From a virus: a stretch of DNA of 25,971 nucleotides. Positions 9,787-15,590 of the stretch are shown here, piece by piece. The stretch covers positions 1 to 25,971 of IMG/VR virus record IMGVR_UViG_3300032117_000136; one strand, given 5' to 3'. Both the position numbers and the translations under genes were made by a program. Numbering within the stretch: the first letter of the stretch is position 1; every line of letters begins with the position of its first letter. The notes under the pieces were generated by a model. It worked only from the letters and a program-made list of their open reading frames with translations. It had not been told where the DNA came from and did not search any database.

Positions 9787-10205
9787 AAACACTTCAATTT
9801 GAGGCCGTCAAGGTCGCATTGAAACAGGACAAGACTGGCTATGTTTTGACCTTATCCATGCACCCAGACGAGATCCCAGAGGACTTGCTCAGGGATTTTG
9901 TTGGGGCAAGGTATCAGGTCGTGATGGTCAGGCTTGGTAGTGACGAGCAGCCGATGGACAAGCAAGAGGAATTTGCTGGCGACAGGGCGGTTCGTATAGC
10001 TGGGATGCTGTGCCGTGATCCAAGTTTCTGGCATTGGCTTTACACAGACGACAGGATCTTTACTGAGGATATGGAAGAGGCCACAGAGTGGGTTCGGAAC
10101 TATCTTGATATCCCAAGCAGGGCAGACCTGAAAACCAACCGTGCGGCGCAGCTGGCGCTGGACAAACTATACAGAGAGTATCAAGAATGGACCAACGAAA
10201 ACTAA
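9783..10205 (+). CDS. Conserved hypothetical phage protein in the recombination block
   Basis: This soluble 140-residue protein starts with ATG at 9783, overlapping the previous stop as ATGA; an in-frame TTG two codons upstream is possible but less likely. The N-terminal half reads as beta strands (VKVALKQDKTGYVLTLSMHP) followed by IPEDLLRDFVGARYQVVMVRLG, and the C-terminal half is helical and Trp-rich. The position after the exonuclease, ERF and one small protein suggests a DNA metabolism accessory. I do not recognise a catalytic motif. The 3' end overlaps the next gene by 19 bp. Confidence 0.75.
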   Translation: MKTLQFEAVKVALKQDKTGYVLTLSMHPDEIPEDLLRDFVGARYQVVMVRLGSDEQPMDKQEEFAGDRAVRIAGMLCRDPSFWHWLYTDDRIFTEDMEEATEWVRNYLDIPSRADLKTNRAAQLALDKLYREYQEWTNEN

Positions 10206-10468
10206 TCCCTTACAGCGTGTATTTGCCGGAAGAGCATCATCTGAAGCTCAAGGCACTTGCCAAGCAGCGCAAGGCATCAGAGTTGATTCGGGACGCTATC
10301 GGTATGCTTGCTGATGGCACGGACACATTTAACGCTGGGTATAACAAAGCTCTGAAGGATGCGGCCAAGGTGATCTATGAGTGCCCAGAAGCGCAGATGA
10401 TTGCTGTCAAAGGCCGTGACCTTGGGGTGGTGCTGTCTGAGCGCATCATGGAGTTAGCCCATGACTGA
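10187..10468 (+). CDS. Ribbon-helix-helix-like small protein
   Basis: This 93-residue protein begins with a basic stretch and a putative beta strand (KLIPYSVYLPEEHHLKLKAL) followed by a helix and ASELIRDAIGMLA. That order of strand, helix, helix is the ribbon-helix-helix (Arc/CopG) arrangement used by phage repressors and antitoxins. The remaining 45 residues are helical. It overlaps the previous gene by 19 bp and the next by 8 bp, so it belongs to the same transcript. A DNA-binding regulator is the best guess; the target is unknown. Confidence 0.65.
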   Translation: MDQRKLIPYSVYLPEEHHLKLKALAKQRKASELIRDAIGMLADGTDTFNAGYNKALKDAAKVIYECPEAQMIAVKGRDLGVVLSERIMELAHD

Positions 10469-10820
10469 CGAACAAATTATTGAGATGGCTAAACAAGCCC
10501 ATGTTGGCAGCAAAACATGGGTTGATATTTACAGCGACCAAATTACTGTCGGCGAAGTGCGTGATTTTCTTAAAGCCTTTGCCAAACTGGTAGAGGACAA
10601 AGTAACAGCGCGTTATATGCAGTTGTTTCTTGACCCTGAAAATCAGCCAACACAGTTTGGTACAGCAACTCAAGAGTATCGTCAGCAGGAAATTAAAGAT
10701 GAGCGTGAGGCGTGTGCGAAAGCGTTTGAAGCCGAAGCTGATACTTGGATTGCATGGCCTCAAGCTGGAGCGGCAAAGCGTAAAGGTTCTGAAGCAATCC
10801 GAGCAAGAGGTGAAGCATGA
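10461..10820 (+). CDS. Small modular protein with RARGE tail
   Basis: This is the first member of the tiny-gene array. Its 119 residues begin MTDEQIIEMAKQA and end with DEREACAKAFEA, a spacer and AIRARGEA. The N-terminal module recurs at 10817 and the C-terminal module recurs at 10817 and 11492. The tail codons (AGAGGTGA) also form the Shine-Dalgarno sequence of the next gene, whose ATG overlaps this stop. There is no known domain, signal peptide or membrane segment. Function is unknown. Confidence 0.75.
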   Translation: MTDEQIIEMAKQAHVGSKTWVDIYSDQITVGEVRDFLKAFAKLVEDKVTARYMQLFLDPENQPTQFGTATQEYRQQEIKDEREACAKAFEAEADTWIAWPQAGAAKRKGSEAIRARGEA

Positions 10821-11074
10821 CACAAGATGAAATCATTGAGATGGCTAGACAGTCTGGACTTCATGTGGCAACTGATGTGAATTGGATGCCAGTCATCGGG
10901 CTTGCATATGCCAAAAAGTTGGTTGAAGTGGCGGCACAGCATGAGCGTGAGGCGTGTATTGAAATTGCTGAAAAGCAACGCTATGCAATGCACATAAGCT
11001 TGACTTCTCACCCACCTCAAAACGGCACAGCAGTTGGAATTGCAAATCAAATCAGAGCAAGAGGTGAACCATGA
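10817..11074 (+). CDS. Small modular protein with RARGE tail
   Basis: This 85-residue protein starts MTQDEIIEMARQSGL, close to the N-terminus of the preceding gene. It ends with AQHEREACIEIAEKQRY, a spacer, PPQNGTAVGIANQ and IRARGEP. The second half matches the second half of the protein at 11492, although the first halves differ, which points to module exchange. It overlaps both neighbours by 4 bp (ATGA). No domain with a known function is visible. Confidence 0.72.
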   Translation: MTQDEIIEMARQSGLHVATDVNWMPVIGLAYAKKLVEVAAQHEREACIEIAEKQRYAMHISLTSHPPQNGTAVGIANQIRARGEP

Positions 11075-11271
11075 CTGACGAACGAATTGCAAAACTATAT
11101 GACCAAGCCTTGATTATTGAAAGCAATGGTGATTATGTTGCAGGTGAATTGGATCCTGCAAAGTTTGCCGAGTTGCTGATCCAAGAGGTTGCAAATGTGC
11201 TTCACGATAATGAACTTTGGAATCGGCATATCAGTCATGTGTTAAACGAACATTTCGGAGTTAAAGAATGA
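11071..11271 (+). CDS. Small modular protein, MTDERIAKLYDQAL type
   Basis: This 66-residue protein starts with MTDERIAKLYDQALIIESNG and continues YVAGELDPAKFAELLIQEV. The same N-terminal module opens the gene at 11492, with 48 bp of exact DNA identity across the start codon (11065-11112 and 11486-11533). Its C-terminus NEHFGVKE resembles the KQHFGVEP end of the next protein. The predicted structure is helical and soluble. Function is unknown. It is coupled to both neighbours by 4-bp overlaps. Confidence 0.7.
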   Translation: MTDERIAKLYDQALIIESNGDYVAGELDPAKFAELLIQEVANVLHDNELWNRHISHVLNEHFGVKE

Positions 11272-11495
11272 ACGAACGAATTAAAGAACTTTACTTACAT
11301 GCTTTTCCACCAAGTTTGAATGATTCAACTTTATGCCGAATGAGCGCTGAAAAGTTTGCCGAGTTGATTGTTAGGGAATGCATAGACATTGTTGCTAAAG
11401 AACACGACGAGGGTATTGATCGCCACGGTGATTATCAGTTAGCGTTATATGAAGTGTACAGAGAGATTAAACAACATTTTGGAGTTGAACCATGA
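11268..11495 (+). CDS. Small modular protein with HFGVEP tail
   Basis: This 75-residue protein begins MNERIKELYLHAF, has SAEKFAELIVRECIDIVAKEHDEG in the middle, and ends KQHFGVEP. The KFAEL core and HFGV end are shared with the preceding gene, while the N-terminus is diverged. It is rich in charged and helical residues with no recognisable catalytic motif. It starts and ends with 4-bp overlaps; the tail codons around TTTGGAGTTGAACC supply the GGAG ribosome binding site for the next ATG. Confidence 0.7.
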   Translation: MNERIKELYLHAFPPSLNDSTLCRMSAEKFAELIVRECIDIVAKEHDEGIDRHGDYQLALYEVYREIKQHFGVEP

Positions 11496-11737
11496 CTGAC
11501 GAACGAATTGCAAAACTATATGACCAAGCCTTGGTTATTGAAAACAATGGTGACTATGTCGCTGGCGAATTAGACCCCGTAAAGTTTGCCAAACTGGTAG
11601 CACAGCATGAGCGTGAGGCGTGTGCAAAAGAAGCAGATAAACGACTGTATGACTACACCATGCTTTTATCAAACCCGCCACAAAACGGTGCGGCATGGAG
11701 TATCGCAAACGCAATCCGAGCAAGAGGTGAAGCATGA
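11492..11737 (+). CDS. Chimeric small protein (N-module of 11071, C-module of 10817)
   Basis: This 81-residue protein has the N-terminal 35 residues of the gene at 11071 (MTDERIAKLYDQALVIENNG, then DYVAGELDPVKFAKL). These are joined to the AQHEREACAKEADKRLYDY, PPQNGAAWSIANA and IRARGEA parts found at 10817. The DNA identity is exact for 48 bp around the start, then decays. This is direct evidence that genes in the array recombine at module boundaries. Function is unknown; it is soluble and helical. Confidence 0.72.
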   Translation: MTDERIAKLYDQALVIENNGDYVAGELDPVKFAKLVAQHEREACAKEADKRLYDYTMLLSNPPQNGAAWSIANAIRARGEA

Positions 11738-11901
11738 CACCGACACCTAAACTGCGCTTTGTTGAGCGCGATATGTATGTTGGACTGCATGAAGTAAAAA
11801 CATACCGCATCCTCCAGCAATGGTATGCGCTACATCGTGATGGGCAAGCTACGCCTATGGGCGAATGGCGTGATGTGCCAATAGAAAAGGAAGAAGCATG
11901 A
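11734..11901 (+). CDS. Short conserved phage protein, 55 aa
   Basis: This 55-codon gene starts with ATG at 11734 inside the previous stop and ends at the TGA overlapping the next ATG at 11898. The peptide reads MTPTPKLRFVERDMYVGLHE, then KTYRILQQWYALH, and GEWRDVPIEKEEA. It is compact, soluble and probably beta-rich with Trp residues. I recognise the RILQQW and GEWRDVP style from other phage small proteins but know no function. Both ends are coupled, and AGAGGTGAAGC upstream gives a good ribosome binding site. Confidence 0.65.
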   Translation: MTPTPKLRFVERDMYVGLHEVKTYRILQQWYALHRDGQATPMGEWRDVPIEKEEA

Positions 11902-12080
11902 CTGACGAAGATATGCGAGTTGTCTTTGCCATGTTCATTATCAACGGAATGATGGGGCGGTTCGATCCCAAGGAGATAGACCCAGAGAACGTCTGGTATC
12001 TCGCCGATGAGATGGTTGCAGCAGGTAAACCCAAGGCGGGGCTTCCCGCCATAGAGAAAAGGAAAAAGAAAGATGATTGA
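11898..12080 (+). CDS. Small hypothetical protein, 60 aa
   Basis: The protein starts MTDEDMRVVFAMFIINGMMG and ends in a lysine-rich tail (IEKRKKKDD). The middle DPENVWYLADEMVAAGKPKAG is helical and resembles short phage proteins that end in a basic tail. The start is coupled to the previous gene by ATGA with AGGAAGAAGC upstream. The 3' end overlaps the next gene by 8 bp. No functional assignment is possible. Confidence 0.65.
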   Translation: MTDEDMRVVFAMFIINGMMGRFDPKEIDPENVWYLADEMVAAGKPKAGLPAIEKRKKKDD

Positions 12081-12345
12081 ATTATTAACTGCTAGGAAGA
12101 AGGCGTTGCAGGCCAAACAAAAGGTGGAGCGTACCGTTGGCAGAGCCGAAAGGATCATTGAGCTTGATTTGATGATTAACAAGGCCAAGAAGATGCAGCA
12201 GCGGGTGCTTGGTTACGTTGATTCAGAGGATCTAAAGAAGTTTGATCTGGGCTATGCGGCCTCATGCCAAGTATTTGACAAGATCGGTGAGACGGCTGTC
12301 CCTGTTTACGTTACGCAATCAGTTTTTAAAGAAATGGAGTTTTGA
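12073..12345 (+). CDS. Small coiled-coil-like hypothetical protein
   Basis: This 90-residue protein opens with a long charged helix (LLTARKKALQAKQKVERTVG, then RAERIIELDLMINKAKKMQQ) likely to form a coiled coil. A short C-terminal part ends VYVTQSVFKEMEF. The ribosome binding site lies in the purine-rich run before 12073. Codons 5-9 happen to contain TTAACTGCTAGGAA, the same string that acts as a leader and ribosome binding site before several other genes. It could be a relic of an insertion or a chance match. Function is unknown. Confidence 0.68.
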   Translation: MIELLTARKKALQAKQKVERTVGRAERIIELDLMINKAKKMQQRVLGYVDSEDLKKFDLGYAASCQVFDKIGETAVPVYVTQSVFKEMEF

Positions 12346-12346
12346 T

Positions 12347-12517
12347 ATGAATACTGTTCCACACTCAAAGATAAGTTACCCGCCCAAGGACTTCACATGG
12401 AAGTCTGGCAGCGATGTGCAAGCCCTCTGGCGCAAATACGGTTGGATTCCACCCAGCGAGAGCATGACACCGCCACCGCCTGAGAAATACATTGAAGTGA
12501 AAGGGGTGAAGAAATGA
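12347..12517 (+). CDS. Short conserved phage protein, 56 aa
   Basis: The ATG at 12347 follows the preceding stop by one base, with GGAG upstream at 12336. The 56-residue product reads MNTVPHSKISYPPKDFTWKS, then DVQALWRKYGWIPPSES and a proline run TPPPPEKY. I recognise the pattern W-R-x-Y-G-W-x-PPSE from other phage genomes, always as a hypothetical protein. The same frame is open further upstream (from 12242) but that part overlaps the previous gene and lacks a ribosome binding site. Confidence 0.68.
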   Translation: MNTVPHSKISYPPKDFTWKSGSDVQALWRKYGWIPPSESMTPPPPEKYIEVKGVKK

Positions 12518-12675
12518 GCGACTTTGGTGGCCTGATTGTTGGAGCGGTTCTGCTGGGCGCATGGCTGACTCACATTTTTTATTGCTTTGCACACCTGATG
12601 TGGGGCTTTTTGCTGGCTGGGGCGATCTTCTTCCCAATTGGCATCATCCACGGCATCTATCTTTGGTTTAATTAA
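12514..12675 (+). CDS. Small membrane protein, 53 aa
   Basis: The gene starts in the previous stop codon (ATGA) after a GGGGTGAAG ribosome binding site. The 53-residue product is almost wholly hydrophobic: a first segment LIVGAVLLGAWLTHIFYCFA and a second GFLLAGAIFFPIGIIHGIYL, joined by HLMW. Two transmembrane helices with a tight turn are likely. A holin-like role is possible from size and topology, but no lysis gene is next to it, so this remains a guess. Confidence 0.7.
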   Translation: MSDFGGLIVGAVLLGAWLTHIFYCFAHLMWGFLLAGAIFFPIGIIHGIYLWFN

Positions 12676-12765
12676 ATGACTTGGCCTTTTCCACTAACCC
12701 CCTTGCCTGACAAGCCGGGGGAGCCTAAATTTAACCCTGATAACTACGAGGAAGCACCGCTATGA
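12676..12765 (+). CDS. Very short coupled ORF, 29 aa
   Basis: The ATG follows the TAA of the membrane protein with no gap, and the TGA overlaps the next ATG at 12762. The peptide MTWPFPLTPLPDKPGEPKFN, then PDNYEEAPL, is proline-rich and probably unstructured. The exact tiling between two genes, with GAGGAAGCA near its end serving the next gene, argues for translation. Without homologs it could also be a coupling leader. Function is unknown. Confidence 0.5.
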   Translation: MTWPFPLTPLPDKPGEPKFNPDNYEEAPL

Positions 12766-13046
12766 AGAAAGTAGAACTTGTATTTGACCGCCTCAGCGTT
12801 GACTGGACGCCAGAGGAAGACGAAGCCTTTAACGAGGTGGAAAGACAGTCCAACTTGGGCAAGCAGATACTGCAAGAAATCAAGCCCAAGCGTGAATGGG
12901 TTAGCCTGACGGATGAGGAGATTATTGATGTAAATTTGTCCAAAGTGAAAAGATTAATTGACGATCCTATTGTTTGCGACACAGATCACAACATTATTGA
13001 GCTTGGCAAAGCCATTGAAGCCAAACTTAAGGAGAAGAACACATGA
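12762..13046 (+). CDS. Modular protein with W-x-x-LTDEE box
   Basis: This 94-residue protein has a charged N-terminus (VDWTPEEDEAFNEVERQ), the box KREWVSLTDEEI near residue 45, and ends AIEAKLKEKNT. The LTDEE box and the KEKNT tail recur in the next genes, whereas the parts between differ. The tail codons AAGGAGAAGAACAC form the ribosome binding site for the ATG that overlaps the stop. It is soluble and acidic. This family is common in phages but has no established function. Confidence 0.72.
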   Translation: MKKVELVFDRLSVDWTPEEDEAFNEVERQSNLGKQILQEIKPKREWVSLTDEEIIDVNLSKVKRLIDDPIVCDTDHNIIELGKAIEAKLKEKNT

Positions 13047-13369
13047 CTAAAGACGAAGCCCTACGCTTGGCGCTGGAGGCGCTGGATGCGTTGTGCATCA
13101 ATGATTACAGCGGGTATGAACTTGGAAAACGAGATGCACACCTTGTTGACAACGCCCTTACCGCCATTAAAGAAGCACTGGCACAACCAGAGCGTGAATG
13201 GGTTGGGCTGACGGATGAGGAAGCTCGTGTCAAGTTTGAAAGCTGGCACAAAGCTGAATATGTGCAGCCGCTTGAGCGCTACGGACATACCTACAAAAAT
13301 ATGCACGTTCGTAACCGATGGCAGGGGTGGTTAGCCGCCAACGGCATAAAGGAGAAACAGAATGATTAA
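13043..13369 (+). CDS. Modular protein with EALRLALEAL and LTDEE boxes
   Basis: The 108 residues begin with the helix DEALRLALEALDAL, followed by NALTAIKEALAQPE and the box REWVGLTDEE, then an aromatic C-terminus (RNRWQGWLAANGIKEKQ). The N-terminal half is paralogous to that of the gene at 13362. The two helices flanking a short variable insert look like a small helical hairpin. There is no catalytic motif. It is coupled at both ends (ATGA at the start, 8-bp overlap at the end). Confidence 0.72.
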   Translation: MTKDEALRLALEALDALCINDYSGYELGKRDAHLVDNALTAIKEALAQPEREWVGLTDEEARVKFESWHKAEYVQPLERYGHTYKNMHVRNRWQGWLAANGIKEKQND

Positions 13370-13805
13370 AGACGAAGCCCTACGCATGGCGCTGGAAGCG
13401 TTAGAGCGAAGCGTAGCTACATGTTTTACCCAATACTCGCATCAGCAAGTGATGAGTCATCCTGAGCACTTTATAAACCAAGCCATCACCGCCATTAAGC
13501 AAGCCCTTGCAGCACCTGTGCAGGAGCCTGTGGGGTGGATAAGCAACAAAGACTTTGAACCCATCAGAATCAGGATTATGCAAGAGGCTTATGAACTTGC
13601 AGACAACAATGATCCTGAAGGCTACAACGCAATCAAAGTAATGTGTGGGGATGTTCAAAAAATGTTGTCACCACAGCGCACATGGGTTGGGCTGACAGAA
13701 GAAGATTTAAAACTACTATCTGCTGAATGGCGAATTGTTTATGGCGCATGGATGGACGACTTCGCTAAAGACATCGAAGCCAAACTCAAGGAGAAGAACA
13801 CATGA
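13362..13805 (+). CDS. Modular protein with EALRMALEAL, LTEED box and KEKNT tail
   Basis: This 147-residue protein is the longest of the array. It contains DEALRMALEALERS, QAITAIKQALAAP, an extra VQEPVGW segment, an insert of about 60 residues, then QRTWVGLTEED and the tail DIEAKLKEKNT. It thus combines the N-module of 13043 with the C-module of 12762. The tail codons again supply AAGGAG before the next overlapping ATG. Function is unknown. Confidence 0.72.
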   Translation: MIKDEALRMALEALERSVATCFTQYSHQQVMSHPEHFINQAITAIKQALAAPVQEPVGWISNKDFEPIRIRIMQEAYELADNNDPEGYNAIKVMCGDVQKMLSPQRTWVGLTEEDLKLLSAEWRIVYGAWMDDFAKDIEAKLKEKNT

Positions 13806-14074
13806 CAGACGAGGACTTGGTTAAAAACCTAGCTTGGTTTAGACAAGAGGCTGGTCTTGAATCTGCGTATCCCGTTACGCACCCCATGTCAATGTTTATT
13901 AGGGCAATCGCCGCAAGAGAGCGCCTAAAGAAGCGTGAATGGGTTGGGTTAACGGATGAGGAAATACAAGAATGCTTACAAGGTTTGCCAACACAGACCA
14001 TTGATGTTTACGCAAGACGCATTGAAGCCAAACTCAAGCAAAAGAACGGCTACGCCGAGGAGAAGAACACATGA
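13802..14074 (+). CDS. Modular protein with LTDEE box and EKNT tail
   Basis: The 90 residues start MTDEDLVKNLAWFRQEAGLE and contain KKREWVGLTDEEI. They end RIEAKLKQKNGYAEEKNT, so the tail is extended relative to the neighbouring genes by a few residues, as if the EKNT end had been added twice. It is soluble and helical, coupled to both neighbours by ATGA. Function is unknown. Confidence 0.7.
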   Translation: MTDEDLVKNLAWFRQEAGLESAYPVTHPMSMFIRAIAARERLKKREWVGLTDEEIQECLQGLPTQTIDVYARRIEAKLKQKNGYAEEKNT

Positions 14075-14274
14075 GCGAAACACCTACAGCATTTCCGTGG
14101 ACACATGGCGATTTAACTTGCACGGGTATGACCCTGCGGGACTACTTTGCGGCAAAGGCTATGCAAGCGGCAATCACTGGATGCGCAACAAGAGGTGAAG
14201 TCGGTATTTATTCCAATTGGGCGGGTCTTGCTTACGATATGGCAGATGCAATGCTGAAAGCGAGGGAAGCATGA
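14071..14274 (+). CDS. Conserved small phage protein, 67 aa
   Basis: The product reads MSETPTAFPWTHGDLTCTGM, then TLRDYFAAKAMQAAITG and YDMADAMLKAREA. The core GMTLRDYFAAKAMQA with a C-terminal AxxMADAMLKARE is a widely seen phage and prophage small-protein pattern without known function. It lacks the LTDEE box, so it interrupts the run of modular genes. It is coupled by ATGA on both sides. Confidence 0.75.
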   Translation: MSETPTAFPWTHGDLTCTGMTLRDYFAAKAMQAAITGCATRGEVGIYSNWAGLAYDMADAMLKAREA

Positions 14275-14654
14275 ATCAAGCAATGAAAGTTGAAGGGCCA
14301 CTTCATGTGGTTTGCCAATGCGATAAATGCAAGGCAGAAAGCCAAGAACCTGTTGTTAAGTTGCAGGAGCCTACGGTTGAACGTGCTTGGTTCACGATTG
14401 CTGAGTTGAACGCATGGGCTGACAAGAAGTTATCCGAGAATCCACATTGGGTAATGCCAAAAGAGGAGCATGAGCGTAATGAACCCCCACCACAGCGCAC
14501 ATGGGTAGGGCTGACGGATGAGGAGGTTAACCAGCTATACACACAGATTCAAGAACAAGTTGACAAGCATTGGACTGACGGCGGCACCAGCATGATGTTC
14601 CCAACAACTTTGTATAAGGCTTTTGAAGCCAAACTTAGGAGCAAAAACACATGA
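14271..14654 (+). CDS. Modular protein with Cys pair, LTDEE box and KNT tail
   Basis: Starting at the ATG overlapping the previous stop, this 127-residue protein has HVVCQCDKCKAE (three cysteines, a possible small metal site) near the N-terminus. A segment ending KLSENPHWVMP and QRTWVGLTDEEV follows, and the tail reads AFEAKLRSKNT. The longer open frame from 14217 lies inside the previous gene and is not used. The end again encodes AGGAGCAAAAACAC before the next ATG. Function is unknown. Confidence 0.72.
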   Translation: MNQAMKVEGPLHVVCQCDKCKAESQEPVVKLQEPTVERAWFTIAELNAWADKKLSENPHWVMPKEEHERNEPPPQRTWVGLTDEEVNQLYTQIQEQVDKHWTDGGTSMMFPTTLYKAFEAKLRSKNT

Positions 14655-14821
14655 CAACACGTAAAGAATTAATGGAGTTATTGAAAGATTTGCCAAAGGA
14701 TGAAACATGGTTGGATGGACTTTTAAAACGCCTTAAAGAAAAAGACCCAGTCATCTATAACTACATGATTGCAAGCGCAAAAGAACGACTTGCTGAACTC
14801 AAGGAGAGAACACATGAGTAG
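14651..14821 (+). CDS. Small helical protein, 56 aa
   Basis: The gene begins in the previous stop (ATGA). The 56 residues read MTTRKELMELLKDLPKDETW, then LLKRLKEKDPVIYNYMI and AKERLAELKERTHE. It is almost entirely helical and charged. The C-terminal AELKERTHE is a degraded form of the tail module (AAGGAGAGAACACATG) without a long downstream gene: the ATG it precedes at 14814 opens only five codons. Function is unknown. Confidence 0.62.
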   Translation: MTTRKELMELLKDLPKDETWLDGLLKRLKEKDPVIYNYMIASAKERLAELKERTHE

Positions 14822-14832
14822 GTCAAGTTAAA

Positions 14833-15120
14833 ATGTATAGAAATAAACGGCTGCTCGAACTACTGCGAGAAAGCCCGTGCCAACATTGTGGAAAAAAAGA
14901 TGGAACTATTGTCGCAGCGCACTCAAACCAATTACGAGACGGAAAAGGTCGAGGTATCAAAGCACATGATTATCGGGCGGCTGCTCTCTGTTACAGCTGC
15001 CACATGGAACTTGACCAAGGAAGCAAACTTAGCAAAGACGAGCGAGTGGAACTGTGGGAGGACGCACACCGCAAGACCATCGGCTGGCTATTTGAGAATG
15101 ACCAAATAGTGATACAATAG
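14833..15120 (+). CDS. HNH-type endonuclease-like protein (DUF1364-like)
   Basis: This 95-residue protein has the zinc-binding frame CQHCGKKDGTIVAAHSN, then GKGRGIKAHDYRAAALCYSC and HMELDQGSKLSKDERVELWE. Two CxxC pairs flank the conserved AAH and CHMELD, as in small phage HNH proteins (the DUF1364 type). Such proteins nick or cut DNA and are often near phage replication genes. The ribosome binding site is weak (AGG eleven bases upstream). It is the last rightward gene before a strong terminator and the large RNA region. A homing role cannot be excluded. Confidence 0.8.
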   Translation: MYRNKRLLELLRESPCQHCGKKDGTIVAAHSNQLRDGKGRGIKAHDYRAAALCYSCHMELDQGSKLSKDERVELWEDAHRKTIGWLFENDQIVIQ

Positions 15121-15180
15121 CTGTGTCAGTTGCCATCATCACCTGACGCACTTTTTATCCTAGCAGTTAAAAGTGTAATT

Positions 15181-15212
15181 AACCCTCAAGCTCACCCTTG
15201 GGGGTTTTTTTT
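15181..15212 (+). terminator. Rho-independent terminator after the HNH gene
   Basis: A 10-bp stem (AACCCTCAAG with CTTGGGGGTT, one G-U pair) has a 6-base loop and runs into a T8 tract. It closes the rightward transcript of the tiny-gene array. A weaker hairpin just before it (15150-15176, CACTTTT with AAAAGTG) holds an inverted copy of the AACTGCTAGGA motif. Confidence 0.85.
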
Positions 15213-15226
15213 CGTATACTTGAGCC

Positions 15227-15311
15227 GTTGGTGGTGCATCGGGTTAGCGCCGATGGAGTCAATTCATCTTCTATTCCTTCTAGGTAACACTGCTTTATGT
15301 GAGCCACCAAC
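15227..15311 (+). ncRNA. Structured RNA domain upstream of the large RNA
   Basis: GTTGGTGG (15227-15234) pairs with CCACCAAC (15304-15311). The loop contains a perfect 6-bp hairpin CATCGG/CCGATG with loop GTTAGCG. No gene covers it. It could be a separate leader RNA or the 5' domain of the following structured RNA. Confidence 0.45.
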
Positions 15312-15321
15312 AACTAATTTG

Positions 15322-15352
15322 TTGACACAACCGAATTGGTTGTGTGTATAAT
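15322..15352 (+). promoter_or_regulatory. Sigma-70-like promoter with palindromic spacer
   Basis: TTGACA (15322-15327) and TATAAT (15347-15352) are both consensus but 19 bp apart. The spacer carries a perfect inverted repeat, ACACAACC and GGTTGTGT around GAATT (15325-15345), which looks like an operator. Transcription would start near 15359, just where the dense RNA structure begins. The over-long spacer suggests weak or regulated activity. Alternatively the palindrome is only an RNA hairpin. Confidence 0.5.
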
Positions 15353-15404
15353 CCAAAACATCAACGGATTGGTAACCCGTTGTAGTTCACTGAAACGCAA
15401 CCGC

Positions 15405-15502
15405 AAACCCATTGGTGAGCGGGCTTCGTCAAAGCTGGGATGTCCTGTCAGTGCAGGCTCTCATGCGGCAACCAAGCCTAAAGCTCGTTCACCAATGGGT
15501 TT
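15405..15502 (+). other. 22-bp hairpin with T6 tract
   Basis: Bases 15405-15426 pair with 15481-15502 over 22 positions including several G-U pairs; the outer 13 pairs (AAACCCATTGGTG/CACCAATGGGTTT) are perfect. The 54-base apical part contains CCTG/CAGG. T6 lies at its 3' edge (15500-15505), so it may also act as a terminator or attenuator for the promoter at 15322. Confidence 0.6.
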
Positions 15503-15520
15503 TTTGCTTTCTGGCCTACC

Positions 15521-15571
15521 CGTACTCCGCACGATAGCAAGCACCCCAGTCGTGGTGGCGCGGAAGGAAAG
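15521..15571 (+). repeat. Duplicated RNA stem module, copy A
   Basis: CGTACTCCGCACGATAGCAA starts the module. TCCGC (15526-15530) pairs with GCGGA (15560-15564) and CGA with TCG inside. Twenty of the first 22 bases match copy B at 15903. Confidence 0.65.
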
Positions 15572-15590
15572 CGTAACCGGTATGCAACCG

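Noticed and set aside
11535-12188. 217-codon leftward frame across the tiny-gene array
   Set aside because: It overlaps four tiled rightward genes that share modules with their neighbours; it has no support of its own.
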